Source of the DNA: Pelomonas caseinilytica
Lineage (GTDB): Bacteria > Pseudomonadota > Gammaproteobacteria > Burkholderiales > Burkholderiaceae_C
Length of the DNA stretch: 64,000 nucleotides
NCBI RefSeq assembly: GCF_021353235.1
Contig: NZ_JAJTWT010000013.1
Location: 57,114-121,113, forward strand
Reading direction: 5' to 3'
The notes under the pieces are model-generated. The model had not been told where the DNA came from. It ran no database searches and worked only from the letters and a program-made list of their open reading frames with translations. Shown one piece after another: positions 42,681 to 51,218 of the stretch. A program made the translations under genes and the position numbers. How positions within the stretch are numbered: position 1 is the first letter of the stretch; each line of letters begins with the position of its first letter.

Positions 42681-43468
42681 AACCGACCTTCCTTCTTGCC
42701 CTGCTGACCCTGCCCGCGCTGGCGCAGGACTACGACTGCATGATCGAACCCAACCAGACGGTGGAGATCCGCAGCCCCGTCGTGGGCATCCTGGAGCGCG
42801 TGCACGCCAGCCGCGGCGAGGCCATCCGCCAGGGCCAGGTGCTGGTGAGCATCGAGAGCAGCGTGGAGGCCAGCGCGGCGGAGTCGGCCAAGGCGCGCGC
42901 CGAGGCCCAGGGCCAGGCCGAACTGTCGCGTGCCAAGGTGGCGGCCCTGCGCGAGAAGGCGCGCCGGCTGCAGGACCTGCTGGCCGAGGACTTCGTCTCG
43001 GCCCAGGCGGTGGAGGACGCGCAGGCCGAACTCAAGCTGGCCGAGGCCGAGCTGCAGACGGCCACCGAGAACCACCAGATCGCCCGCCTGGACCACCGCC
43101 AGGCCGTGGACCAGCTGCGCCGCCGCCAGATCCTGGCGCCCTTCAGCGGCGTGGTCGTCGACCAGTACCTCTACCCCGGTGCGCTGATGGACAGCAGCGA
43201 CACCAAGAAGCCGGTGCTCAAGATCGCGCAGACGAATCCGCTGAAGGTGCAGGCCCTGCTGCCGGTCAAGGCCTTCACCCAGGTCAGGCCCGGGCAGGTG
43301 GTGAGCGTGACGCCCGAGGCACCCTTCGCCGACCGCGTCATCAAGGCCCGCGTGCGCACCGTCGACCGCGTCGTCGACGCGGCGGCCGGCACCTTCGGCA
43401 TCGTGGCCGAGATCGACAACGCGCGCGGCGAGCTGCCGGCGGGGCTGCGCTGCCGGGTGAAGCTGTAA
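42677..43468 (+). CDS. RND/HlyD-type periplasmic adaptor protein
   Basis: A protein of 263 aa. The ATG overlaps the SecA-like stop. A short signal sequence (MKPTFLLALLTLPALAQ) is followed by a classic membrane-fusion-protein layout: a lipoyl half-motif (SPVVGILERVHASRGEAIRQ), an alpha-helical hairpin (about 65-145), the second half-motif (RRRQILAPFSGVVVDQYLYP), then a barrel that ends at RCRVKL without a long membrane-proximal domain. There is no membrane helix beyond the signal, so it is probably periplasmic. It is the last gene of the export operon. With two HlyD-like partners in the same operon, the adaptor ring may be hetero-oligomeric; that is inference. Confidence 0.87.
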   Translation: MKPTFLLALLTLPALAQDYDCMIEPNQTVEIRSPVVGILERVHASRGEAIRQGQVLVSIESSVEASAAESAKARAEAQGQAELSRAKVAALREKARRLQDLLAEDFVSAQAVEDAQAELKLAEAELQTATENHQIARLDHRQAVDQLRRRQILAPFSGVVVDQYLYPGALMDSSDTKKPVLKIAQTNPLKVQALLPVKAFTQVRPGQVVSVTPEAPFADRVIKARVRTVDRVVDAAAGTFGIVAEIDNARGELPAGLRCRVKL

Positions 43469-43544
43469 TTGCCCTCAATAATCGACCGCTGCACGGCGGG
43501 GCCAAGACCCCGCCGGCAGGCGCGAGATTCAGGGAGGAGGCGCG

Positions 43545-45173
43545 ATGCAAGCAAGAGTGAGGACGGGTCGCCTGCGCAAGGGTGGGCGCATGGCTTCGTC
43601 CAAAGGCCGTCTGCCGCGCGACGCGGCCGTTGAAGACAAGAGGTTGATCGCCACGATCGCGCGCAAGCTGCTGTCCTATGCCGCGGACAACCCGGCCAAG
43701 ACCTTGTCGCTGACGGTATTGAGCTACGGCGGCGTGCTGCTGCTCTTGTACTTCGCGCGCATCGGCTTCCTGCCCGACGTGAATCTCGAGGCACTGGCTT
43801 CGGTGTTGTACGCGGTGGCTCTGCTGGGCCTGCTGCTGGCCGGCTACACCGCGACGACGCTGGTGATGCCGGGCATGTTCCTGGGCTTGTCCAGAGATGG
43901 GAACGCAGCGATCGAGGACCACCACGTCTGGCTGGTCGCCGGAGCCGTTGCCGCAGCCTGGGGCCTTCTCATGGTGGGGATCCTGTATGACTGGAACGGA
44001 TGGTTCTGGTTCCTGACCGCCAGCGCCACGGTCATCTACGCGCTCCTGCTCGCCAGGGAGGCGCGCAAGGCGGAGCGGCCGGCCGAAGCGCCGCCGGGGC
44101 TGTTCGGGGTGGCGCGGGCGCCTTGGCGTTGGATGCTGGCTGCCAGCCTGGGCTGCGGTGCCCTGATGCTGCTGCCGCTGGCCTTGCTCTCCATCCTGGG
44201 CCTGAATGGCGACATCGCGCGCGCCGACAACACCAAGACCATGCTGTCGCTCGGCATGACGGTGGTCGCCATCGCGGCCGCTGCAGGTCTGCTGGGCTCC
44301 ATCGAGGAACGTTGGCGCTGGCGCGCGGCCCTGGTCATTGCGCCGGTGCTGCTGTTCTGGGTCAGCGTCTTGCTGGGCAGCTTCTCGGCGATTTCGGTGA
44401 TCGCGGTAAACCGGTTCGGCCTCGGCGAATATGCCTTCGTGCGCGCCATCGTGTCCGGCAAGACCTGCAAGCAGGTCAACCAGGCCGTGGGGCAGGCGGT
44501 GTGCAACGCCGCGACCGAGGACGATGCGCCGACGGCAATCTGCCCGGTTTTGCTTCGCTCGCGGATCGGGTCGCAGGTGGTGCTTGATTTCGCCGGGCTG
44601 GCCCTCAAGCTCAAGGGCCCGTCCGGCAACCCCGCTCACCTGGTCTGGTCGACACCGGCCGGACAGATCGTGGCGCCCGAGAATGAACCGCTATTCCGCC
44701 GCGTCGTTCTACCCAAGGAGCAGTTGTTGACCTGGTCCAGCCTGCCTCAGCAGGTCTCGTCCGCCACGTCGGCTCCCGCGTCGGAAGCCTTGGCCAGTTG
44801 GTTGCCGCCCTCGATGGGCGGAGCAGCACAGCCCAAGGCACAGGCGGACGCGCTGGCCGCCATCTGTGGCCACCCGTCTGCGCCGGCCGCGGCGCCCGAC
44901 AAGGCCGCCTCCGGCCCGTCGGCGGCGGCCTCAGGCCCGACCCTCATCCAGATCGACGCCAAAGGCAGCGCCTCGCACCAGACGGTCTTGAACCTGACGC
45001 TGTCCAATGCGCTGTCGCAGTCGGCCTCGTCGACGTCCGGCGCCGCGGCCAGCAGCAAGGCCCACACCAGGGCGGCCGGGGCGCCGGTCCGCTGTGCGCC
45101 CGTGCGCCGCTGCTGCGAGCCGGCCCCGGCCGAGCCGCAGCCGGCGGCCTGCGCCGCTTCTGCGGCACACTGA
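43545..45173 (+). CDS. Polytopic inner-membrane protein with Cys-containing periplasmic C-terminal region, function unknown
   Basis: A protein of 542 aa from the ATG at 43545, which has a strong GGGAGGAGG ribosome-binding site 5-12 bases upstream. About seven membrane helices can be seen (roughly 57-77, 84-110, 128-148, 150-168, 194-218, 228-248 and 256-283). A largely soluble C-terminal region of about 250 residues follows, with Cys at CKQVNQAVGQAVC and AICP, then a low-complexity Ala/Ser/Pro tail. I do not recognise a family. Codon choice is more relaxed than in the upstream export genes. It follows them after 76 bases that include a GGCGGGG/CCCCGCC stem, so it may or may not belong to the same operon. 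Confidence 0.8.
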   Translation: MQARVRTGRLRKGGRMASSKGRLPRDAAVEDKRLIATIARKLLSYAADNPAKTLSLTVLSYGGVLLLLYFARIGFLPDVNLEALASVLYAVALLGLLLAGYTATTLVMPGMFLGLSRDGNAAIEDHHVWLVAGAVAAAWGLLMVGILYDWNGWFWFLTASATVIYALLLAREARKAERPAEAPPGLFGVARAPWRWMLAASLGCGALMLLPLALLSILGLNGDIARADNTKTMLSLGMTVVAIAAAAGLLGSIEERWRWRAALVIAPVLLFWVSVLLGSFSAISVIAVNRFGLGEYAFVRAIVSGKTCKQVNQAVGQAVCNAATEDDAPTAICPVLLRSRIGSQVVLDFAGLALKLKGPSGNPAHLVWSTPAGQIVAPENEPLFRRVVLPKEQLLTWSSLPQQVSSATSAPASEALASWLPPSMGGAAQPKAQADALAAICGHPSAPAAAPDKAASGPSAAASGPTLIQIDAKGSASHQTVLNLTLSNALSQSASSTSGAAASSKAHTRAAGAPVRCAPVRRCCEPAPAEPQPAACAASAAH

Positions 45174-45180
45174 GACGCCC

Positions 45181-45687
45181 ATGCTCAAGCTCCTCCTCGC
45201 CCCGCTGCGCTGGCTCTTGCGCGTCGTCCTCGCGCTGCTCATCCTCTTCGAGGAATGGGGCTGGGAGCCGCTGCGGCGGGCCTTCGCGCTGCTGGCGCGG
45301 CTGCCCGTCATCCGCCACCTGGAGACGCTGCTGCGCCGGCTGCCGCCGCGCTGGGCCTTCCTGGTGCTGGTGCTGCCCAGCCTGCTCATCCTGCCCATCA
45401 AGCTGCTGGCCGTGTGGCTGGTGGCCCAGGGCCGGGTCGTGCTGGGCGTGGGCGTCATCGTCGCGGCCAAGGTGGGTGGCACGGCCCTGCTGGCCTGGCT
45501 GTTCCAGCTCATCCAGCCGGCCCTGATGCAGCTGCCCTGGTTCGCCCGCATCTACGCGCGCTGGACGGCCTGGAAGGCCGAGCTGCTGGCCTGGGTGCGC
45601 GCCAGCGCGGTCTGGCGCACGGCGCGCGCCATCAAGCTGCGCGTGAAGCGCCTGTTCAGGCGCGGGCGATCGACACCGTCGGCATGA
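45181..45687 (+). CDS. Small basic membrane protein, function unknown
   Basis: A protein of 168 aa from the ATG at 45181, seven bases after the preceding stop and hence probably cotranscribed with it. Two hydrophobic segments stand out at the N-terminus (LLLAPLRWLLRVVLALLILF) and at about 60-110 (FLVLVLPSLLILPIKLLAVW and a following Gly/Ala-rich helix). The C-terminus is Arg/Lys-rich (RVKRLFRRGR). I recognise no catalytic motif. Its 3' end overlaps the convergent radical SAM gene by about 32 bases. Confidence 0.75.
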   Translation: MLKLLLAPLRWLLRVVLALLILFEEWGWEPLRRAFALLARLPVIRHLETLLRRLPPRWAFLVLVLPSLLILPIKLLAVWLVAQGRVVLGVGVIVAAKVGGTALLAWLFQLIQPALMQLPWFARIYARWTAWKAELLAWVRASAVWRTARAIKLRVKRLFRRGRSTPSA

Positions 45688-47119
45688 CGGCCTGCCGCCG
45701 CTGCTCGCGCTGGGCGTCGATTTCGGCGCGGATCTGCGCGAGCTCGGCCTGGCGCTCGTCGCGGTAGAAGAGGTTGTAGGACTCGAAGGGGATGAGCCGG
45801 CCGTCGGGCCGCGCGATGTGGATGCAGCTCTTCTTCAGCGCCCGGATGTCCAGCGACTGCGCGTCCATGAACTGCACGATGAGCACGCGGAAGACGTCGC
45901 GGTAGCTCAGCCGCGGCGCGTCCACCCTGGGCAGGCAGCACAGCAGCTCGGACAGGCAGTTGCTCTGGCTCTCGGGCGAATGGTTGGTGGAGAAGAGCTT
46001 GAAGACCGACGCCTTCAAGGCCGGGTCGCCCTCGAAGACGATGGTGCTGCGGTCGCCGGAGAGCAGCGTGGTGGCGTCGAGATAGCGGGTCAGCGGCGTG
46101 AGGCTGCCGCCGGGCCCGCGCAGCGCGTAGGCCATGGCCAGGGTGTCGGGGTTGCAGGGCACGGGCAGCACGTCGGCCAGCGTGAAGACGCCGCTCTGCT
46201 CGGCGATGCGGCGGCGCAGCTCGCTCACCGTGAGCCGGTGCTTCGCCGCTTCATAGGCCTCGACCCGGCCGGCGTTCTGGACGGGCTGCAGCGTCACGCC
46301 GCGCACGCACCCGAAGGCCTGGCCGTGGCGGATGACGTCGCCGATCTCGTCGTCGTTGACGCCGCGCTTGACCGTCATCACCAGCGTGGTGGAGATGCCC
46401 AGGGCGTCCAGCCGCGCGAGGGCTTCGCCGTGCGGCCGGCGCAGGTCGGCGCCGCGCAGGTCCATCAGCGCCTCGCGCCGCAGCGAGTCGAACTGCAGGT
46501 AGACCTCCAGCCCCGGGGCATAGCCCGCCAGCCGCTCGGCGAAGGCCGCGTCCTGGGCGATGCGCAACCCGTTGGTGTTGACCATCAGGTGCTTGATGGG
46601 ACGGGCTCGTGCCGCATCGAGGATGTCGAAGAACCGCGGATGCAGGGTGGGCTCGCCGCCGGAGATCTGCACGACGTCGGCCTCGCCCTCGCTGGCGACG
46701 ATGGCGTCGAGCATGGCGACGACCTCGTCCATCGACCGGTGCGTCAGGCGCTCGGGGCCGGAGGCGGCGTAGCAGGTGGGGCAGCGCAGGTTGCAGTGGT
46801 CGCTGATCTCGACGATGGACAGGCAGCTGTGCTGCATGTGGTCGGGGCACAGGCCGCAGTCGTAGGGGCAGCCGTAGGCCATGGGCGTGGCGAAGCGCTG
46901 CGGCATCTCCGGCGGCTTGACGTAGACCTCGCGGCACAGGCGGTAGTAGTCGGCGTCGTCGCTGACGAGCACGCGCTCGGTGCCGTGGGCGGGGCACCAC
47001 TTGTCCATGAAGACCTGGCCGTCCTTGACGAGGATCTTGGCCTCGGCCGGGCGCAGGCAGCGGGTGCAGACGGACTGCGTCGTGTCGTAGAAGAGGTAGG
47101 GGCGGACTTTGCGGGTCAT
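45656..47119 (-). CDS. Radical SAM enzyme related to tetraether lipid synthase (Tes/MJ0619-like)
   Basis: A protein of 487 aa; the ATG at 47119 overlaps the stop of the Lgt-like gene. The N-terminus has a rubredoxin- or zinc-ribbon-like C18-x2-C21 with C42. Two CX3CX2C motifs follow: CPYDCGLC at 84-91 and CNLRCPTC at 109-116. The second, in IVEISDHCNLRC, is the classic radical SAM site. SGGEPTLHP is the GGE motif. A Cys-rich C-terminal segment (NCLSELLCC) is present. Two CX3CX2C motifs plus an N-terminal ribbon are the layout I know from archaeal MJ0619/Tes, which joins lipid chains. The neighbours include a PlsC acyltransferase fusion and an Lgt-like protein, which fits lipid modification. 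Radical SAM identity is firm; the Tes-type function is inference. Confidence 0.88.
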   Translation of the reverse strand: MTRKVRPYLFYDTTQSVCTRCLRPAEAKILVKDGQVFMDKWCPAHGTERVLVSDDADYYRLCREVYVKPPEMPQRFATPMAYGCPYDCGLCPDHMQHSCLSIVEISDHCNLRCPTCYAASGPERLTHRSMDEVVAMLDAIVASEGEADVVQISGGEPTLHPRFFDILDAARARPIKHLMVNTNGLRIAQDAAFAERLAGYAPGLEVYLQFDSLRREALMDLRGADLRRPHGEALARLDALGISTTLVMTVKRGVNDDEIGDVIRHGQAFGCVRGVTLQPVQNAGRVEAYEAAKHRLTVSELRRRIAEQSGVFTLADVLPVPCNPDTLAMAYALRGPGGSLTPLTRYLDATTLLSGDRSTIVFEGDPALKASVFKLFSTNHSPESQSNCLSELLCCLPRVDAPRLSYRDVFRVLIVQFMDAQSLDIRALKKSCIHIARPDGRLIPFESYNLFYRDERQAELAQIRAEIDAQREQRRQAVMPTVSIARA

Positions 47120-47856
47120 GGCGTGGCGAGGGTGGGCGACCGCGCGGCGCGCACGACGAGGGGCGCGTAGACGGCCAGGGCGGCGAGGCAGGTCCACCGG
47201 ATGCCCGACAGGCCGAGCGGCCAGGCCACCGGCACCGGCTTGAGGAACTCCACGCCGAAACGCCACAGCAGGTAGGCGCTCAGGAAGAGCTTGAAGGCCA
47301 GGCCCGGCGTGGCGAAGCGGGCGCGATGCAGGGCCCAGCCGAGGGGCAGCACGACGGCGATCTCGTAGAGCTGGGTGGGGTGGCGGCGGATGCCGTCGCC
47401 GAAGTCCACGCCCCAGGGCAGCGACGTCGGCAGGCCGTAGGTGTCGTCATGCAGGCCGGCGAGGAAGCAGCCGACGCGGCCGATGGCCAGGCCCACGGCG
47501 ATGGGCAGCACCATCGCATCGCCGGTGCTGCGCGTCTGGCCGGTCAGCCGTTTGGCCAGTTCGACGCCGATCAACCCGCCCAGCAGGCCGCCGACGATGC
47601 TCTGGCCGGGCCAGGCCGGCCGGCCCTGCCACATCGCCAGGGCCACGTCGGGACGCTCGATGAGGAAGACGAGCTTGTTGCCCAGGGCCGCGCCGAGCAG
47701 CAGGCCGACAACCACGGCGAAGTTGCCGGGCGCAAGCACGCCGCCGCCGGTGGGCTGCCGCCTCTGCGTGGCGCGCCACATCGCCGCGCCCAGGCTCATG
47801 CCGGCCCAGGCGAAGGCGGTGTGCAGCCAGGCGGCGGCGTCCGCGTTGGCGATCAA
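47116..47856 (-). CDS. Prolipoprotein diacylglyceryl transferase (Lgt)-like membrane protein
   Basis: A protein of 246 aa. The start is a TTG at 47856 that overlaps the TGA of the preceding gene, so expression depends on translational coupling. It is polytopic. Lgt-like signatures are GRVGCFLAGLHDDTYG at 126-141 (Lgt: GRxGNFxxxE) and HPTQLYE at 159-165 (Lgt: YPSQLYE). The HGG motif that holds the essential histidine of true Lgt reads IVGG here (about 87-90), so the usual catalytic His is absent. It may therefore transfer or bind lipid groups by another route. It lies between a small membrane protein and the radical SAM gene, which it overlaps. Confidence 0.8.
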   Translation of the reverse strand: MIANADAAAWLHTAFAWAGMSLGAAMWRATQRRQPTGGGVLAPGNFAVVVGLLLGAALGNKLVFLIERPDVALAMWQGRPAWPGQSIVGGLLGGLIGVELAKRLTGQTRSTGDAMVLPIAVGLAIGRVGCFLAGLHDDTYGLPTSLPWGVDFGDGIRRHPTQLYEIAVVLPLGWALHRARFATPGLAFKLFLSAYLLWRFGVEFLKPVPVAWPLGLSGIRWTCLAALAVYAPLVVRAARSPTLATP

Positions 47857-48107
47857 GGCTTGCGGCGGAACAGCCGGCTCAGCGCCCGTCCGCACACGAA
47901 GGCCAGGCCCAACAGTAGGCTGGGCACGGCGATGACGAGGGCGGCGCCGGCGAAGTTCTCGGGCCCGCCCGCGAACATCGCGGGAACCGACATGACGGTG
48001 AAGGCCGCGCCGCACAGGCCTGCCGCGCCGAAGCCCAGCGTCGCGATGACGAGGACGGCGATGAGCAGCACGCGGCCGATGGAGGTGGGGGCTTCGGCGT
48101 CGCTCAT
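47853..48107 (-). CDS. Small two-helix membrane protein, function unknown
   Basis: A protein of 84 aa with ATG at 48107, overlapping the stop of the MFS/PlsC gene (ATGA arrangement on the minus strand). Two hydrophobic segments (VLLIAVLVIATLGFGAAGLC and ALVIAVPSLLLGLAFVCG) are joined by a short polar loop. The C-terminus is RLFRRKP. No family is recognised. The tight coupling on both sides suggests it works with the lipid genes around it. Confidence 0.75.
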   Translation of the reverse strand: MSDAEAPTSIGRVLLIAVLVIATLGFGAAGLCGAAFTVMSVPAMFAGGPENFAGAALVIAVPSLLLGLAFVCGRALSRLFRRKP

Positions 48108-50005
48108 GCCGCGCTCCCTGCCAGCAGGCCCTGGACGCTGGTGCGCAAGGCCTCGGGCGACACGGCAGCGGCCGGCGCCGGCGGCCCGACCGTCAGGTCC
48201 ACGCGGCTCCAGACGCCGCGCCTCATCGGCTTCACCATGGCATGCCCTCCTTCGACGCGCGAGAAATAACTGCCCCACAGGTTGCCCAGGGCCATCGGGA
48301 TGACGGGCACGTCGGGCAGGCCCTCGACCAGCTTCATGACGCCGCCCTTGAAGGGCTGCAGCGTGCCGTCGCGGGTGATGCCGCCCTCGGGGAAGATGCA
48401 GACCATCTCGCCGTCGGCCAGCACGGCGCGGGCGGCCGTGAAGGCGGCCTCGTAGGTGGCGGGGTCGGCCTTGGCCGGCGCGATGGGGATGGCCTTGGCC
48501 AGCTTGAACATCCAGCCCAGCACCGGCAGCTTGAAGATCTGGTGGTCCATCAGGAAGCGGATGGGCCGGGGGCTGGCGGCCATCAGCAGCACGGCGTCGA
48601 CGAAGCTGACGTGGTTGCACACCAGTACGGCCGGGCCGGTGGTGGGGATGCGCTCGTCGTTGACGATGCGAAAGCGATAGACCAGCCGCGTGAGGATGAA
48701 GGCGACGAAGCGCAGCAGGTACTCCGGCACGATGAGGAAGATGTAGGCGGCCACCACCGCGTTGGCGATGCCCACGGCCAGGAAGATCTGCGGGATGCTG
48801 AGGCCCGCGCCCAGCATGGCGCCGGCGATGACGGAGCTGGCGATCATGAACAGGGCGTTGAGGATGTTGTTGGCCGCGATGATGCGCGCGCGGTGCGTGG
48901 GCTGGGCGCGCAGCTGGATGAGGGCGTACATGGGCACGCTGTAGACGCCGGCGAACAGGGCCAGCAGGGTCAGGTCGGCCAGCACGCGCCAGTGGGCCGG
49001 CACGGCCAGGAAGGCGCCGACCGTGTAGGGCTCGGCGGCGGGCAGGCCAGTGGCGGCGAAGTAGAGGTCGATGGCGAACACGCTCATGCCGATGGCGCCC
49101 AGGGGCACGAGGCCGATCTCGACGTGGCGCTTGGACAGCATCTCGCACAGCAGCGAGCCGATGCCGATGCCCACCGAGAAGACGGCCAGCAGCAGCGAGG
49201 CCACCTGCGGGCTGCCGTGCAGCACCTCCTTGGCGAAGGCCGGGAAGTTGCTGAGGAAGACGGCGCCGAAGAACCACATCCACGAGATGCCCAGCAGGGA
49301 GCGGAACACGGCCACGCCCTCGTGGGCGAGCTTGAGGTTGCGCCAGGTCTCGGTGACGGGGTTCCAGTTGATGACGAGGTTCGGGTCGGTCGAGGGGCTG
49401 GCGGGGATCGCCTGGGCCGTCACGCGGCCGAGCACGGCCAGGGCCAGGCAGGCCCAGGCCACGTGCTGCGGGCCGACGACGGGCGTGTCCACGAGGATGC
49501 CGCCGAGCAGCTGGCCCAGCAGGATGGCGACGAAGGTGCCCATCTCGACCATGCCGTTGCCGCCGGTCAGCTCGCGTTCGCTTAGTTGCTGCGGCAGGTA
49601 GGCGTACTTGACGGGGCCGAAGAGGGTGGAGTGCAGGCCCATCAGGAAGACGCAGGCCAGCAGCGCCGGCACGTTCGCCGTGTGGAAGCCCCAGGCGGCG
49701 ATGGCCATGATGGCGATCTCCAGGCTCTTCACGAGCTGCATCAGCCGGGCCTTGTCGTGCTTGTCGGCGAGCTGGCCGCTGGTGGCCGAGAACAGCACGT
49801 AGGGCAGGATGAAGAGGGCGCCGATGACCAGGCCGGCCATCTTGGCCGGCAGCCATTCCAGCTGCAGCTGGTAGGTGATCATCAGCGTGAAGGCGAACTT
49901 GAAGACGTTGTCGTTCGCCGCGCCGAGGAACTGAGTCCAGAAGAAGGGCGCGAAGCGGCGTTGGCCCAGCAGGGCGAACTGGTTGGGATGACCTTCGTGG
50001 CTCAT
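48104..50005 (-). CDS. MFS lysophospholipid transporter (LplT-like) / PlsC acyltransferase fusion
   Basis: A protein of 633 aa; the ATG at 50005 overlaps the DUF2145 stop. Residues 1-410 are a 12-helix major facilitator domain starting with RRFAPFFWTQFLGAANDNVF, a signature seen in LplT-type transporters. The C-terminal part is a glycerolphosphate acyltransferase domain with NHVSFVD at 464-470 (NHx4D catalytic motif) and FPEGGITRDG (FPEG motif). There is no AMP-ligase domain as in some LplT-Aas fusions. The family flips lysophospholipids across the inner membrane and re-acylates them. Here the next genes downstream encode an Lgt-like protein and a radical SAM enzyme, so the pathway may build or repair unusual lipids. 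Confidence 0.9.
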   Translation of the reverse strand: MSHEGHPNQFALLGQRRFAPFFWTQFLGAANDNVFKFAFTLMITYQLQLEWLPAKMAGLVIGALFILPYVLFSATSGQLADKHDKARLMQLVKSLEIAIMAIAAWGFHTANVPALLACVFLMGLHSTLFGPVKYAYLPQQLSERELTGGNGMVEMGTFVAILLGQLLGGILVDTPVVGPQHVAWACLALAVLGRVTAQAIPASPSTDPNLVINWNPVTETWRNLKLAHEGVAVFRSLLGISWMWFFGAVFLSNFPAFAKEVLHGSPQVASLLLAVFSVGIGIGSLLCEMLSKRHVEIGLVPLGAIGMSVFAIDLYFAATGLPAAEPYTVGAFLAVPAHWRVLADLTLLALFAGVYSVPMYALIQLRAQPTHRARIIAANNILNALFMIASSVIAGAMLGAGLSIPQIFLAVGIANAVVAAYIFLIVPEYLLRFVAFILTRLVYRFRIVNDERIPTTGPAVLVCNHVSFVDAVLLMAASPRPIRFLMDHQIFKLPVLGWMFKLAKAIPIAPAKADPATYEAAFTAARAVLADGEMVCIFPEGGITRDGTLQPFKGGVMKLVEGLPDVPVIPMALGNLWGSYFSRVEGGHAMVKPMRRGVWSRVDLTVGPPAPAAAVSPEALRTSVQGLLAGSAA

Positions 50006-50781
50006 GGCTGTGGGACCCGTTGCGGAGGTTCGGAGAGTTGGGCGCGCGGCAGCCACGCGAACATCGAGTCCACGGTGACCGTGTCGATGTGGTCGCTGAA
50101 GCGCCGGGCGCTGGGATGATCGTCGAAGGCGATGTTGGCGCGCGTGAGCCGCCCGCCCAGGCGGGTCAAGGCCGACAGGTGCAGGTCGGTGGGCTGGTAG
50201 CCCTGGCTGCGCAGCCAGTCCTGGGCGGCGCGGCGGCTGGCGATGCCGGGCGCGGCGGCGCCGGCCAGGGTCTCGAGCACCCATTGGTTGCTCTGCTGGT
50301 AGGTGGTGCCGAAGGCATAGGCCACCATGCTGTAGCGCCGTTCGTGGAAGCGCGCGACGCGGGCGTTGTCGGCCAGCACGGGCAGCAGGGCCTGCTGCAG
50401 CTCGGGCTTGAGCACCACGTAGGCGGCGTCGTAGCGGTAGGGCCGGTCGAGGAAGAACTCCCCGAGGCCCTGGCGGTACAGGCCGGCGTGGTCGCTGCCG
50501 CAGTCGTTGAGCTTGTGCATGACGCGCCAGGCGCCTGCGGCGGCGTCCTTGTAGACGAAGCCCAGGTGGGACCACTGCAGGCCGTACTTGGAGAGGTCCT
50601 GTCCCGCGCGGGCCAGGACGGCGACCTGCGCACCGCTGGCGTCGAGCTCGCGGGCGGTGGCTTCGGCCAGCGCCAGCCCCTGCTCGACCTGGCGCGGCGT
50701 GGGCGGCTTGTCGTCGCAGGGCCGGCCGGCGTGGGCGGCGGTCGCCGCGGCCAGCGCCGCCAGCACGAGGCGCCGCTTCAA
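50002..50781 (-). CDS. DUF2145 family periplasmic protein
   Basis: A protein of 259 aa. I chose the TTG at 50781, which overlaps the previous TGA and gives a good signal peptide (MKRRLVLAALAAATAAHA). The motifs WSHLGFVYKD, NDCGSDHAGLYRQGLGEFFL and YRYDAAYVVL match DUF2145 as I know it. The conserved His, Cys and Asp positions hint at a papain-like or NlpC-like hydrolase fold, which is not proven. It is cotranscribed with the small protein upstream and the MFS/PlsC gene downstream. Confidence 0.82.
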   Translation of the reverse strand: MKRRLVLAALAAATAAHAGRPCDDKPPTPRQVEQGLALAEATARELDASGAQVAVLARAGQDLSKYGLQWSHLGFVYKDAAAGAWRVMHKLNDCGSDHAGLYRQGLGEFFLDRPYRYDAAYVVLKPELQQALLPVLADNARVARFHERRYSMVAYAFGTTYQQSNQWVLETLAGAAAPGIASRRAAQDWLRSQGYQPTDLHLSALTRLGGRLTRANIAFDDHPSARRFSDHIDTVTVDSMFAWLPRAQLSEPPQRVPQP

Positions 50782-51218
50782 CGGCTCACCTGCTCGTTGT
50801 AGAGCAGGGCCTTGCCGACCTCGTTGGGGATGAAGGCGATGGCCTGGCCGGCCGCGGACAGCAAGGTGCCGGCGCCGATGACCGAGACCGTGACGGCGGT
50901 ACCCGTGGACACGACCACGCCCTCGGCCAGCTTGCCCGCCGTCCGCAGGCTGATGCGGACGCCGTCCGAGGCGCGCTCCAGCACCCAGACCGTCACGCCG
51001 CCGACGACCTCGACACCGACGACGACCAGCGTCACGCCGGCGGAGAAGATGCCCACCGGCACGGCGCTGACGGCCGCGCCGGTGGCGCTGACGGCGCCGA
51101 CCGAGAGCACGACGGGCGCCAGCGACAGGGCCGCGCTGGCTTCGGAGGGGCCGTCGTGGGCGTCGGCCGGCACGGCCAGTGCCAGGGACAGGGCGGTCAG
51201 GGCGAGCAGTCGTTTCAT
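50778..51218 (-). CDS. Small exported Gly/Val-rich membrane-associated protein, function unknown
   Basis: A protein of 146 aa. The ATG at 51218 has AGGAG about eight bases upstream. The N-terminus is a signal peptide (MKRLLALTALSLALAVPADA, then HDGPSEA). The rest alternates small residues and Val (LSVGAVSATGAAVSAVPVGI, GVTLVVVGVEVVGGVTVWVL) and could be two or three membrane-associated segments. No family is recognised. It is the first gene of the minus-strand run that ends in the radical SAM gene. Divergent from the HTH gene, with 204 bases between. Confidence 0.78.
   Translation of the reverse strand: MKRLLALTALSLALAVPADAHDGPSEASAALSLAPVVLSVGAVSATGAAVSAVPVGIFSAGVTLVVVGVEVVGGVTVWVLERASDGVRISLRTAGKLAEGVVVSTGTAVTVSVIGAGTLLSAAGQAIAFIPNEVGKALLYNEQVSR

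Noticed and set aside
34374..43468. Standard type I secretion operon
   Set aside because: There is no ABC transporter with ATPase motifs (Walker A with LSGGQ) anywhere in the window; the only ATPase is SecA-like.
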